From Arthrobacter sp. MN05-02 (GTDB taxonomy: Bacteria > Actinomycetota > Actinomycetes > Actinomycetales > Micrococcaceae): a DNA stretch of 64,000 nucleotides. The position numbers were made by a program, and so were the translations under genes. The stretch covers positions 620,001 through 684,000 of the forward strand of contig AP018697.1 of NCBI GenBank assembly GCA_004001285.1, in the 5' to 3' direction. Positions 8,148-18,845 of the stretch are shown one piece after another (the first letter of the stretch is position 1; every line of letters begins with the position of its first letter). The notes beneath the pieces are model-generated. The model was not told the origin of the DNA, did no database searches, and saw nothing but the letters and a program-made list of their open reading frames with translations.

Positions 8148-8939
8148 TCAGAAGGGGTTGAGCAGGCGCTGCACGAAGCGGCGGGTCCGCTCCTCGCGTG
8201 GATCGCGCAGCACCTGGTCCGGATGGCCGTGCTCGACGACGACGCCGCCGTCCATGAACACCACCTCGTCGGCGACCTCGCGGGCGAACGCGAGCTCGTG
8301 CGTGACGATCACCATGGTCCACTTCTCCTCGGCGAGTTCCTTGATCACGGTGAGGACCTCGCCCACGAGCTCGGGGTCCAGTGCGGAGGTCGGCTCGTCG
8401 AACAGGAGGAGATCGGGCTGGAGCGCCAGGGCGCGGACGATGCCCACCCGCTGCTGCTGCCCGCCCGAGAGGTTGAACGGGTAGTCGTCCCGCTTCGCGG
8501 CGAGCCCCACGCGTTCGAGCAGCCGTTCGGCGTCCGTCACGGCGTCCTTGCGGGGCCGCTTCTGCACCTGCACGGGGCCCTCGATGATGTTCTCGAGCAC
8601 CGTCCTGTGCGGGAACAGGTTGTAGTTCTGGAAGACCATGGCGCTGCGGTCGCGGAGGGCCAGCGCCTCCTTCTTCGTCACCGTCGCGCCGAAGTCCACC
8701 GAGGGGCCGCCGCGGAAGGCGACCGTCCCGCCGTCGGGCGTCTCGAGGCCGTTGAGGCAGCGCAGCACCGTGGTCTTGCCCGACCCGGACGGACCCACGA
8801 GCGCGACGACCTGGCCGCTGTCGATGTGGAGGTCGATGGACGTCAGCACCCGGTTCTCGCCGAACGTCTTCTGCAGGCCGGTGGCCGTCAGCAGCGGACC
8901 CTCGACGGCGTGCGGATGCAGGGGGTCAGTGGGCGACAT
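8148..8939 (-). CDS. Amino-acid (cystine-like) ABC transporter ATP-binding protein
   Basis: 263-residue polar amino acid uptake ATPase. Walker A is GPSGSGKTT, the Q-loop region FQNYNLFPHRTVLENI is typical of the GlnQ/TcyN group, the signature is LSGGQQQR, and Walker B is LLLFDEPTSALD. It energises import at the inner face of the membrane. Its start overlaps the permease gene by 14 bases, so the two are translationally coupled. It is the last gene of the three-gene minus-strand operon. Cystine is the favoured substrate because of the binding protein; glutamine or another polar amino acid is possible. Confidence 0.92.
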   Translation of the reverse strand: MSPTDPLHPHAVEGPLLTATGLQKTFGENRVLTSIDLHIDSGQVVALVGPSGSGKTTVLRCLNGLETPDGGTVAFRGGPSVDFGATVTKKEALALRDRSAMVFQNYNLFPHRTVLENIIEGPVQVQKRPRKDAVTDAERLLERVGLAAKRDDYPFNLSGGQQQRVGIVRALALQPDLLLFDEPTSALDPELVGEVLTVIKELAEEKWTMVIVTHELAFAREVADEVVFMDGGVVVEHGHPDQVLRDPREERTRRFVQRLLNPF

Positions 8940-9585
8940 AGCGGTCCAATCTCTTCTCGAGGGCGGACTGGCCGCTGGAGAGGACCAGGCAGATCACCCA
9001 GTAGATCGCGGCGGCCTCGACGTAGACCAGCATGAATTCCTGCGAGAAGGCGGCGATCTGCTGGGCCTCGCGGAACAGCTCCGTCACGAGGATCACCGAC
9101 GCGAGGGACGTGTCCTTGACGAGGCTGATGAAGGTGTTCGACAGCGGCGGCACGGACACGCGGGCCGCCTGCGGCAGGATGACGCGGCGCAGGGCGAGCG
9201 CGCGGGACATGCCGATGGTGTGGCACGCCTCCCACTGGCCCTTCGGAACGGACAGGATGGCGGCACGCAGGATCTCCGCGGCGTAGCCCCCGACATTGAG
9301 GGAGAACGCGATGATCGCGCTCGGCCAGGGGTCGATGGTGAGCCCGATCGAGGGCAGCCCGTAGAAGATCACGAACAGCTGCACCAGCAGGGGAGTGCCC
9401 CGGATGACGGAGACGTAGAAGCGGGCGACCGCCGCGAGGACGGGCTGTCCGCTGATGCGCAGCAGGGCGACGACGAGCGCCAGGGCGAGGCCGATGGCGA
9501 ACGACGCGAGCGAGAGCGGGATCGTTCCCATGACGCTGCCGGAGACCATGGGCCAGAACGAGGTGCGCGCCAGCTCCCAGTCCAT
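8926..9585 (-). CDS. Amino-acid (cystine-like) ABC transporter permease
   Basis: 219-residue HisM/GlnP-type permease with about five membrane spans. The EAA-loop region reads EACHTIGMSRALALRRVILPQAAR, the ATPase-contact helix of polar amino acid permeases, at about residues 133-156 (given here as two adjacent motifs EACHTIGMSR and ALALRRVILP). The C-terminal LDRYVAH end is also usual. It lies 64 bases downstream of the binding-protein gene and overlaps the ATPase gene. A single permease implies a homodimeric channel. Confidence 0.92.
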   Translation of the reverse strand: MDWELARTSFWPMVSGSVMGTIPLSLASFAIGLALALVVALLRISGQPVLAAVARFYVSVIRGTPLLVQLFVIFYGLPSIGLTIDPWPSAIIAFSLNVGGYAAEILRAAILSVPKGQWEACHTIGMSRALALRRVILPQAARVSVPPLSNTFISLVKDTSLASVILVTELFREAQQIAAFSQEFMLVYVEAAAIYWVICLVLSSGQSALEKRLDRYVAH

Positions 9586-9649
9586 CAGTCAGCTCCTCCG
9601 GGCCGTGCGCCCGGCGAGCACGGGCACGGCCTGCCCCCTGCCGTCGGCA

Positions 9650-10471
9650 TCACTCGCTGACGTCGGAGCCGAAGTACTTCTCCGAGATCTCCGCGAGGGT
9701 ACCGTCCGCGCGCAGTTCCCCGAGCGCCGTGTTGATGGCGTCCACGAGGTCGGTGCTGCCCTTGCGGACCGCGACGGCGCTCTCCGACGTCTCGTCGGTG
9801 GTGACCGCGATCTTGATGCCTGCGTTGTTGCTGGTCTTCTGGTAGTCGAGGTAGGTCAGCTCGTCGTTGATGGTCGCGTCGACACGGCCCTGCTCGAGGA
9901 GTGTGACGGACTGCGCCCAGCCCTCGACGGGCTCGACGTCGGCGCCGGCCTCCTGCGCGAGCTCGTACCAGTTGCTGGTCAGCGACTGCGCGGTGGTCTT
10001 GCCGGCGAGGTCCTCGAAGGAGGTGATGTCGGTGTTGTCCGCCGTCGTGACGATCACGCCCGAGCTCACGGTGTACGGATCGGAGAAGTCGTAGGACTCC
10101 TTGCGCTGGTCCGTGATCGAGACCTGGTTCGCGATGACGTCGAAGCGGCCCGCCTCGAGACCCGCGAAGATCGCGTCCCACTGCGTCTCCTCGAACTCGG
10201 CCTCCACGCCCAGCTTCTCGGCGACCGCGGTGATGACCTCGACGTCGTACCCGGTCAGTTCGCCGCTGCCGCCCTCGTGGTAGCTGAAGGGCTTGTACGT
10301 GCCCTCGGTCCCCACGGTGAGCACGCCCGCGTCCTGGATCTCCTGGAGCGACGTCGGAGCTGCGGACTCGGAGGCTCCACCGTTCCCTGCGGGCGTCGAG
10401 GATGAACCGCAGCCGGCGAGCGCCAGGGTGAGGGCTGCGGCGGCACCGAGGAGGGACAGGCGGTGGGTCAT
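9650..10471 (-). CDS. Cystine-like ABC transporter substrate-binding lipoprotein
   Basis: 273 residues with a lipoprotein signal ending in LALAGC (lipidated C21) followed by a Ser/Gly/Ala tether. The ligand-binding domain shows GTYKPFSYHE, ELTGYDVEVITAVAEKLG, FEETQWDAIFAGLEAGRFD and VIANQVSIT, the pattern of cystine-binding TcyA/TcyJ/FliY-type proteins. This supports L-cystine as substrate, but polar amino acid specificity is hard to call exactly. AGGAAG precedes the ATG. It is the first gene of the operon. The 218-base upstream region shared with the divergent exporter shows no riboswitch I recognise. Confidence 0.88.
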   Translation of the reverse strand: MTHRLSLLGAAAALTLALAGCGSSSTPAGNGGASESAAPTSLQEIQDAGVLTVGTEGTYKPFSYHEGGSGELTGYDVEVITAVAEKLGVEAEFEETQWDAIFAGLEAGRFDVIANQVSITDQRKESYDFSDPYTVSSGVIVTTADNTDITSFEDLAGKTTAQSLTSNWYELAQEAGADVEPVEGWAQSVTLLEQGRVDATINDELTYLDYQKTSNNAGIKIAVTTDETSESAVAVRKGSTDLVDAINTALGELRADGTLAEISEKYFGSDVSE

Positions 10472-10689
10472 GGGACTTCCTTTGGTCTGTAGTGGACGGG
10501 CTCGGCGGGCGGGGAAATAGAAGGGGCCGTGGTTGGCTTGAACCCTACGTATCTCCGCCCGGACCGGGACCGGAGTAGAACACTACTGAGGTGAACACCG
10601 GAGCATCCACTTATTGTTCCGAAGTGTTGCGGCGGGGGTCCAGGAACCCGGGACCCGAGCCGGGACTGGCATCCCTGGAAGGAATCGCT

Positions 10690-12597
10690 ATGAGCATGGA
10701 AGGCGCGGCCTGGAGCTCGCTCTACAAGATCTCGACGGCGAAGAACGGGGCGCACGGCTTCTCCCGGGAGTCGGTGCGCCGCATCCTCACGTTCGCCGTG
10801 CCGTACCGGTCGAAGCTGCTGCTGTTCATCCTGCTGTCCGTGGCCGGGGCGTTCCTCGCGGTCGCGACGCCGGTCCTGGCCGGGCAGGTCGTCGACGTGA
10901 TCGTCGCCCGCGGCGAGGTGCGCACCGTCGTGTGGCTCGCCGTCGTCATCGCGCTCGTGGCCGTCGCCGATGCGGCGGTGTCCCTCGTGACGCGCTGGTA
11001 CTCGGCGCGCATCGGTGAGGGCGTCATCCTGGACCTGCGGACCGCCGTGTTCAACCATGTGCAGAAGATGCCCGTCGCCTTCTTCACGCGGACCCGCACC
11101 GGCGCCCTGGTGAGCCGCCTGAACAACGACGTGATCGGCGCCCAGCAGGCCTTCAGCGGCACGCTCTCCGGAGTGGTCACCAATCTCGTGGCGCTCGTCC
11201 TCACCCTCGCGGTGATGCTCAGCACCTCGTGGCTGGTCACGGTGCTCGCGGTCGTCATGCTGCCCGTCTTCCTGGTCCCGGCGCGCCGCATGGGGAGCCG
11301 ACTGGCGGCCCTCCGCCGCGAGGCGGCCGACCACAACTCGGCCATGAGCACCCAGATGACGGAGCGGTTCTCGGCCCCCGGCGCCACCCTGGTGAAGCTC
11401 TTCGGGCGGCCCGACGAGGAGGCCGAGGAGTTCCGTGTCCGTGCGGCGCGGGTGCGTGACATCGGGGTGCGGACGGCGATGCTGCAGTTCGTGTTCTTCA
11501 CGGCGCTGATGCTCGTCTCGGCGCTGGCGCTCGCCCTGGTGTACGGGCTCGGCGGTTTCCTCGCGCTCGCGGGACAGCTCGACACCGGCGAGGTGGTGAC
11601 GCTCGCGCTCCTGCTCACGCGCCTCTACGCACCCCTGACGAGCCTGGCGAACGCGAGGGTCGAGATCATGAGCGCGATCGTCAGCTTCGAGCGCGTGTTC
11701 GAGGTGCTCGACCTCGAGCCGCTCATCCAGGAGAAGCCCGACGCCGGAAGCGTGCCGGCGGGTCCGGTGGCGGTGGAGTTCGACGACGTCCGCTTCGCCT
11801 ATCCGTCCGCGGACAAGGTCTCGCTCGCCTCGCTCGAGGAGGTCTCGACGCTCGACACGCGCGGTGGCGAGGAGGTGCTGCACGGGGTGTCCTTCCGGAT
11901 CGAGCCCGGGCAGACGGTCGCACTGGTAGGCACCTCGGGTGCCGGGAAGTCGACCATCGCGCAGCTCCTCGCGCGCCTGTACGACGTCGACAGCGGTGCG
12001 GTGCGGCTGTCCGGTGCGGACGTGCGCGACGTGACCTTCGCCTCGATGCGGCAGACACTGGGCATGGTGACGCAGGACGGCCACCTGTTCCACGAGACGA
12101 TCCTCTCCAACCTCCGGCTCGCGCGGCCGGAGGCCACGGAGGACGAGGTGTGGGATGCCGTCCGGCGGGCCCGGCTCGAGCCGCTCGTCCGGTCGCTGCC
12201 GGACCAGCTGGACACGATGGTGGGTGAACGCGGCTACCGGCTGTCGGGCGGCGAACGCCAGCGCATGACGATCGCGCGGCTGCTGCTCGCGCACCCGCGG
12301 GTGGTCATCCTCGACGAGGCGACGGCGGCGCTCGACTCGACGTCGGAAGCGGCCGTGCAGGCCGCGCTGAGTGAGGCGCTCGAGGGCCGGACGGCGATGG
12401 TCATCGCGCACCGCCTGTCCACCATCCGCAGCGCCGACCTGATCCTCGTGGTCGAGGACGGCTCGATCGTGGAGCGGGGGACGCACGACGAGCTGCTGGC
12501 CGTGGGGGGTCGCTACGAGGAGCTGCACCGCACGCAGTTCGCGGTGCAGAAGAACGTCGCGGTGGACGAGGAGCCCGAGGCGCTCACCGGCGTCTAG
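10690..12597 (+). CDS. ABC exporter, fused permease-ATPase
   Basis: 635-residue half-transporter: six membrane spans in residues about 35-330, then a nucleotide-binding domain with Walker A GTSGAGKST, signature LSGGERQR, Walker B VVILDEATAALD and the switch HRLSTI. It has an insertion (SLASLEEVSTLDTRGGEE) between the domain start and Walker A, common in actinobacterial MsbA/MdlB-like exporters. I chose the ATG at 10690, preceded by GGAAGGA; an upstream in-frame codon at 10591 would add 33 residues unlike the family. It likely works as a homodimer exporting lipid or drug-like substrates. It is monocistronic, with its end four bases from the converging NUDIX gene. Confidence 0.9.
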   Translation: MSMEGAAWSSLYKISTAKNGAHGFSRESVRRILTFAVPYRSKLLLFILLSVAGAFLAVATPVLAGQVVDVIVARGEVRTVVWLAVVIALVAVADAAVSLVTRWYSARIGEGVILDLRTAVFNHVQKMPVAFFTRTRTGALVSRLNNDVIGAQQAFSGTLSGVVTNLVALVLTLAVMLSTSWLVTVLAVVMLPVFLVPARRMGSRLAALRREAADHNSAMSTQMTERFSAPGATLVKLFGRPDEEAEEFRVRAARVRDIGVRTAMLQFVFFTALMLVSALALALVYGLGGFLALAGQLDTGEVVTLALLLTRLYAPLTSLANARVEIMSAIVSFERVFEVLDLEPLIQEKPDAGSVPAGPVAVEFDDVRFAYPSADKVSLASLEEVSTLDTRGGEEVLHGVSFRIEPGQTVALVGTSGAGKSTIAQLLARLYDVDSGAVRLSGADVRDVTFASMRQTLGMVTQDGHLFHETILSNLRLARPEATEDEVWDAVRRARLEPLVRSLPDQLDTMVGERGYRLSGGERQRMTIARLLLAHPRVVILDEATAALDSTSEAAVQAALSEALEGRTAMVIAHRLSTIRSADLILVVEDGSIVERGTHDELLAVGGRYEELHRTQFAVQKNVAVDEEPEALTGV

Positions 12598-12600
12598 TGC

Positions 12601-13014
12601 TCAGCCGCGCAGCGACAGCAGCGCGGGGATCACGTAGCCGGTCAGCAGCGGGGCGAGGTCCGCACGGTGCTGCGGCTCCTCGAGGTGGAGCCAGTCGATC
12701 TCCTCGATCTCGGCTGCGGGCTGCGGCTCGGCGGTCAGCGGGCACAGGAAGACGGTGGCGACCAGGTGGGTGTCCGCCTCGTTCGCCGCCGGCCCCTCCC
12801 ACGTGCCCAGCAGGGTCAGGTCCTGCGGTGCGACGGCGAGGCCCAGCTCCTCGGACACCTCCCGGACGCCGGTCTGCACCGGCGACTCGCCCGGCTCCGG
12901 TTTGCCACCGGGCTGCATGAACAGCGTCGTGCCGCGCTTGCGCACCAGCAGCAGGCGGCCGCGGTCGTCGATCAGGCACAGGGCGGTGACGGTGATCGTC
13001 GCCCGGTCGGTCAT
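12601..13014 (-). CDS. NUDIX hydrolase
   Basis: 137-residue single-domain NUDIX protein. The full box is present in GGKPEPGESPVQTGVREV followed by SEELG (about residues 36-58), fitting GX5EX7REUXEEXGU. It hydrolyses a nucleoside diphosphate linked to another group; the substrate is not predictable, with oxidised nucleotides or ADP-ribose as candidates. AGGAG stands before the ATG (CGGAGGAGCCGATG). It converges with the ABC exporter and lies 88 bases downstream of the tRNA on the same strand. Confidence 0.9.
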   Translation of the reverse strand: MTDRATITVTALCLIDDRGRLLLVRKRGTTLFMQPGGKPEPGESPVQTGVREVSEELGLAVAPQDLTLLGTWEGPAANEADTHLVATVFLCPLTAEPQPAAEIEEIDWLHLEEPQHRADLAPLLTGYVIPALLSLRG

Positions 13015-13102
13015 CGGCTCCTCCGTTCCGGCAGGGCGTCCAACCCACCGCCGTACGACGAAGGAGGATGGGCGCGGCTGCCCATCCTCCTTACCTGCCG
13101 TG

Positions 13103-13176
13103 TGCCCCTGGCCGGAATCGAACCGACGACCTTCCCTTTAGGAGAGGGACGCTCTATCCTACTGAGCTACAGAGGC
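13103..13176 (-). tRNA. tRNA-Arg, anticodon CCT
   Basis: Read on the minus strand, this 74-base sequence folds as a cloverleaf. The acceptor GCCTCTG pairs with CAGGGGC, the anticodon stem is TCCCT/AGGGA with loop CTCCTAA, and the T arm is GTCGG TTCGATT CCGGC. The discriminator base is A and CCA is not encoded. The anticodon CCT reads AGG arginine codons, which are rare in high-G+C genomes but used in several genes here. Confidence 0.95.
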
Positions 13177-13207
13177 TCGGATCCGTGGTGCTCCCGATCC
13201 GGCGGTC

Positions 13208-13835
13208 CTAGCTTACCCGTTCTTCGTCCCGGGGTCCGCGCTCCCGGGCAGGTCCGCGCAGACGCCGCGGCAGGAAGACGGCCACCGCTCCGGCGAGGAG
13301 GCTGGCGGCGAGCAGCACCCAGCGCAGGACCGTCAGCGCCGACGCGAGTTCCACCGTCCCGGGGTCGGCGCCCGCGAGCGCTGTGTCGATCGCGATGTTC
13401 TCCCACAGGTCGACGACGACGAAGAGGATCACGGGCGACCACAGCAGCCAGCGTAGCCGGCGGCGTCCGGCGTTGAGCTGGACCAGCAGGAGCCAGGCGA
13501 ACGCGAAGATCAGCGGGAACAGCGTGCCGGCGGTCCTGTGCAGGTAGCTCAACTGGCCGCGGGCGTCGTCGTCCATCGCGTCGCGCAGGCGCTGGACGTA
13601 CCCCGGCGTCGTATCCGCCGATCATCGAATCCGGCATGGTCAGCCCACCGGAGAGCTGCGTCATCTGGCCCAGCGTCAGCAGGTGGAAGTACCAGAAGAG
13701 GAAGAGGGCAGCGACGGCGGCCGCGATCAGGACCAGGGTGCCGTTGCTCTTCCCCGCGGAGGGCGGCGCGGAGGGCGTCACCGCCGGTGCGCCGGCTGAA
13801 TGCTTGCGTGCTATCTGCGCCCTCGTCTTCGCCAC
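13208..13835 (-). CDS. Hypothetical membrane protein (frameshifted as sequenced)
   Basis: The N-terminal part has a hydrophobic segment (LVLIAAAVAALFLFWYFHLL) after a basic, Ala/Pro-rich start. The C-terminal part has three more spans (PLIFAFAWLLLV, WSPVILFVVVDLWEN, WVLLAASLLAGAVAVFL). The two frames join if one base is removed from the C4 run at 13601-13604, giving GGYDAGYVQRLRDAM. The whole protein would be about 208 residues with four membrane helices. The start is GTG at 13835 after GGAGGAG. No function is recognised. It is divergent from pcrA with a 97-base gap. Confidence 0.65.
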
Positions 13836-13932
13836 TCCTCCAGTATGGGCGACGCGGAGGTGGTGCCGGCGTCGCCCGGGCAGCTGCGCACGGCGGGGAA
13901 GTGTCGGGGGTACCGCCTAGAATTGGAGCACC

Positions 13933-16394
13933 ATGGACATGCTCTTCGACCCCTACGTCTCCCCGCCCACGCCCGCCGAGAAGAAGCGCGCGCGCGAGGC
14001 GGCGATGGCGGCGGAGCATTCCGATCCCGCCGCCGGACACGTGCCGTCGCGCGTCGGCGTGGACGAGCACAGGGCACAGGAGCTGCTGGTGGGCCTGAAC
14101 CCCCAGCAGGAGGAGGCCGTGAAGCACGGCGGGTCGCCCCTGCTGATCGTCGCCGGCGCCGGGTCCGGCAAGACCCGTGTGCTGAGCCACCGCATCGCGT
14201 ACCTGCTGGCCACCGGCCGTTCCCACCCGGGGGCCAGATCCTGGCCATCACGTTCACCAACAAGGCCGCCGCCGAGATGCGTGAGCGCATCGAGGGCCTC
14301 ATCGGCGACGTCGCCAAGCGTATGTGGATCTCCACCTTCCACTCGTCCTGCGTGCGGATCCTCCGCCGCGAGGCCGCCTCCGTCGGGCTCAACTCGAACT
14401 TCTCCATCTACGACTCCGCCGACACGCTGCGCCTCATCACGCTCGTCGCCAAGGGCCTGGACCTCGATCCGAAGAAGTTCGCACCGAAGGCGATCCAGCA
14501 CAAGATCTCCACGCTCAAGAACGAACTGGTCGACGAGGAGACCTTCGCCTCGGAGGCAGGCCTCTCCGATCCCTTCGAGCAGGCCGTCGCCGAGGTGTAC
14601 ACGGGCTACGCCCAGCGCATGCGCCAGGCCAACGCCATGGACTTCGACGACCTGATCGCGCAGACCGTGTTCATGTTCCGGGCCTTCCCGGGCGTGGCCG
14701 ACTACTACCGCCGCCGGTTCCGCCACGTGCTCGTCGACGAGTACCAGGACACCAACCACGCGCAGTACGCCCTGGTCCGGGAGATCGTCGGCGTCCCGGG
14801 GGAGTCCTCCGAGGACCCGGCGGAGCTGACCGTCGTCGGCGACTCGGACCAGTCCATCTACGCCTTCCGCGGCGCCGACGTCCGCAACATCGTGGAGTTC
14901 GAGAACGACTACCCGAGCGCGCGGACCATCCTGCTCGAACAGAACTACCGCTCCACCCAGAACATCCTCAGTGCCGCGAACGCCGTGATCTCCCGCAACC
15001 CGAACCGGCCGGAGAAGCGGCTGTGGACCGCCGAGGGCAGTGGCGAGAAGATCGTCGGCTACGTGGGCGAGAACGAGCACGAGGAGGCCCGTTTCATCGC
15101 GGAGGAGATCGACCGGCTCCAGGACGAGGAGAACCTCCGCCCCGGTGACGTCGCCATCTTCTACCGCACCAACGCCCAGTCGCGGTCCATCGAGGAGATC
15201 CTGCTGCGCGTGGGCCTGCCCTACAAGGTGGTCGGCGGCACCCGGTTCTACGAGCGCAAGGAGATCAAGGACGCGCTCGCGTACCTGCGTGTCCTGGTGA
15301 ACTCCGACGACGTCGTCAACCTGCGCCGCGTCCTCAACGAACCCAAGCGCGGCATCGGCGACCGCGCCGAGTACGCCATCGCGGCGCTCAGCGAGCGGGA
15401 GCGGATCAGCTTCATGCAGGCCCTCCGGCGGGCGGACCAGGCACCCGGCATGGCCACGCGCTCGGTCAACGCCGTGGCCGGATTCGTGAAGCTGATCGAC
15501 GATCTCGCGGAGGTCGCCAACGGTTCCGGCGCATCCGCCGCCCTCGAGGCCGTGCTGGAGCAGACCGGCTACCTCGAGCAGCTGCGGACCAGCAACGATC
15601 CCCAGGACGAATCCCGCGTGGAGAACCTGGCCGAGCTCGTCGCCGTCGTCCGCGAATTCGAGCGCGACAACCCGGAGGGGACGCTCGGGGACTTCCTCGA
15701 GCAGGTGTCCCTGGTCGCGGACGCCGACTCCATCCCCGATGCCCCCGACGGCTCGGCGGCCGACGTGCAGCGCGCCGTCGAGGAGGCACGCCGCCAGGGC
15801 GTCGTGACCCTCATGACCCTGCACACCGCCAAGGGCCTCGAGTTCCCCGTGGTGTTCCTGACCGGCATGGAGCAGGGGATCTTCCCGCACCAGCGTTCAG
15901 CCACCGACCCGAAGGAACTCGCCGAGGAACGGCGCCTGGCCTACGTGGGCCTGACCCGTGCCCGCCGGCGCCTCTACATCACCCGGTCCGAGGTCCGCAG
16001 CATGTGGGGCCAGAGCCAGTACAACCCCGCCAGCCAGTTCGTCAGCGAGATCCCCGAGGAGCTGATCTCCTGGAAGCGCGAGGTTGCGGCGAAGCCGGCG
16101 TGGACGTCCGGCGGGAGCATCAGCGGGCCGCGGTTCAGCGGGTCCTACTGGGGCGCGAGCGGCGGCGGCTTCACCGGCAGCGCCGCGGCCCCCTCGAAGA
16201 GCGTGGGACGCGTGCAGCCCCAGAAGGAAGTGGTGTCCGTCGCGGTCGGGGACTCCGTCAACCACGCGAGCTTCGGCAACGGCACCGTCCTGTCCGTCGA
16301 GGGCGCCGGCGACAAGACCGTGGCCAAGGTGCGGTTCGACGTCGGCGAGAAGCGGCTGCTGCTGCGCTACGCCCCCCTGACCAAGGTGGCCTGA
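13933..16394 (+). CDS. pcrA: ATP-dependent DNA helicase PcrA/UvrD (frameshifted as sequenced)
   Basis: Superfamily 1 3'-5' helicase for nucleotide-excision repair and replication restart. It has Walker [11 protein letters not shown], motif Ia [13 protein letters not shown], motif [12 protein letters not shown], motif [17 protein letters not shown], motif [10 protein letters not shown], motif [19 protein letters not shown], motif [13 protein letters not shown], and a C-terminal Tudor-like domain that contacts RNA polymerase ([10 protein letters not shown]). One base is missing from the G run at 14229-14233; six Gs restore [12 protein letters not shown]. The joined length is about 820 residues, normal for actinobacterial PcrA. 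The gene is essential in relatives, so a real knockout is unlikely. Confidence 0.9.
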
Positions 16395-16568
16395 CGCCGT
16401 TCGCGGCATGGGATCCGGGGGAAAAGTCCTCAACGATTCCGGGCCGGATTTCTACACCGGATAGAACTGTGGCCTTACTCACTAAACCGATACTCTGGAA
16501 AAGGCCTCCGGCCCGAGGGGCTAAAGTCCCTTGTGTAAACCTACTTCGACGTAGAAGGACTCTAGCCC

Positions 16569-17735
16569 GTGGACCTGTTTGAATATCAGGCGCGCGATCT
16601 CTTTGAGGCACACGGAGTTCCCGTGCTCGCCGGCATCGTGGCGCACACCCCAGAAGAAGCAAAGGCAGCAGCCGAGAAGATCGGCGGTGTCGTCGTCGTC
16701 AAGGCCCAGGTCAAGGTGGGCGGTCGTGGCAAGGCCGGCGGCGTGAAGGTCGCCAAGACCCCCGACGAGGCCTTCTCCTACGCTTCAGACATCCTCGGGA
16801 TGGACATCAAGGGGCACACGGTCCACACGGTGATGATCGCGCAGGGCGCCGACATCGCCGAGGAATACTACTTCTCCGTCCTGCTCGACCGGTCCAACCG
16901 CAACTACCTGGCCATGTGCTCGGTGGAGGGCGGCATGGAGATCGAGCAGCTCGCCGTCGAACGTCCCGAGGCGCTGGCGCGCATCGCGGTCGACGCCGGC
17001 ACCGGCATCGACCAGGCCAAGGCCGAGGAGATCGTCGACGCCGCAGGGTTCGCCCCCGAACTGCGCCAGGGCGTCGTCGCCACCATCCTCAGGCTGTGGG
17101 ACGTCTTCGTGAAGGAGGACGCCACGCTCGTGGAGGTCAACCCCCTCGTCAGGACCGGCGCCGGTGACATCATCGCCCTCGACGGCAAGGTCACCATCGA
17201 CGAGAACGCCGGGTTCCGGCACGCGGACCACGCCGCCCTCGAGGACAAGGACGCGGCCGATCCGCTCGAGGCCAAGGCCAAGGAGAACGACCTCAACTAC
17301 GTCAAGCTCGACGGCGAGGTCGGGATCATCGGCAACGGTGCCGGACTGGTCATGTCGACCCTCGACGTCGTCGCCTATGCCGGCGAGGCGCACGGCAACG
17401 TGAAGCCCGCCAACTTCCTCGACATCGGCGGTGGAGCGTCCGCCGAGGTCATGGCCGCAGGCCTCGACGTCATCCTCAACGACGCCCAGGTCAAGAGCGT
17501 CTTCGTGAACGTCTTCGGTGGCATCACCGCGTGCGACGCCGTGGCCAACGGCATCGTCAGCGCCCTCGAGATCCTCGGGGACGAGGCCAACAAGCCCCTC
17601 GTGGTGCGCCTGGACGGCAACAACGTCGAAGAGGGCCGCCGGATCCTCGCCGAGGCCAACCACCCGCTGGTGACCATCGCCGACACCATGGACGAAGGCG
17701 CCGACAAGGCCGCCGCTCTGGCCTACGGAAAGTAA
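16569..17735 (+). CDS. sucC: Succinate-CoA ligase (ADP-forming) beta subunit
   Basis: 388 residues, the normal length. The N-terminal ATP-grasp domain ([35 protein letters not shown]) binds nucleotide, and the C-terminal CoA-ligase domain ([30 protein letters not shown]) contacts the alpha subunit. It catalyses reversible conversion of succinyl-CoA, ADP and phosphate to succinate, ATP and CoA in the TCA cycle. The start is GTG after AGAAGGACT. It is followed 12 bases later by sucD, forming one operon. The 174-base upstream region holds no gene. Confidence 0.97.
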   Translation: MDLFEYQARDLFEAHGVPVLAGIVAHTPEEAKAAAEKIGGVVVVKAQVKVGGRGKAGGVKVAKTPDEAFSYASDILGMDIKGHTVHTVMIAQGADIAEEYYFSVLLDRSNRNYLAMCSVEGGMEIEQLAVERPEALARIAVDAGTGIDQAKAEEIVDAAGFAPELRQGVVATILRLWDVFVKEDATLVEVNPLVRTGAGDIIALDGKVTIDENAGFRHADHAALEDKDAADPLEAKAKENDLNYVKLDGEVGIIGNGAGLVMSTLDVVAYAGEAHGNVKPANFLDIGGGASAEVMAAGLDVILNDAQVKSVFVNVFGGITACDAVANGIVSALEILGDEANKPLVVRLDGNNVEEGRRILAEANHPLVTIADTMDEGADKAAALAYGK

Positions 17736-17747
17736 AGGGTTCCCCAC

Positions 17748-18650
<903 letters not shown>

Positions 18651-18667
18651 GCCGCGCCACACCCCGC

Positions 18668-18706
18668 CGAACAGCCTCCTCCGCATCCTGCGGGGGAGGC
18701 TGTTCG
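18668..18706 (+). terminator. sucCD terminator hairpin
   Basis: A 12-bp perfect stem (CGAACAGCCTCC with GGAGGCTGTTCG) starts 18 bases after the sucD stop. It is well placed to end the sucCD transcript. Confidence 0.8.
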
Positions 18707-18845
18707 CGTCGGTGGCCCCGTGGACGCCTGCCGCGTGTCAACCGGAGATCGAGGCCGGATCGCGCGCAGGACGCGTGCCCGGGAACGTAGCGTGGCAGGG
18801 ACAGCCGGACCAGCAGGGGACGGATCAGCAGGGGACGGATCGGGA

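Noticed and set aside
10472..10689. Possible SAM or other riboswitch before the cystine-like ABC operon
   Set aside because: No conserved riboswitch block found by eye on the operon strand.
10468..12528. 686-residue minus-strand frame opposite the ABC exporter
   Set aside because: Shadow of a confident gene, full of His/Arg/Asp repeats, no motif.
13953..15890. 645-residue minus-strand frame opposite pcrA
   Set aside because: Antisense to helicase motifs; no domain content.
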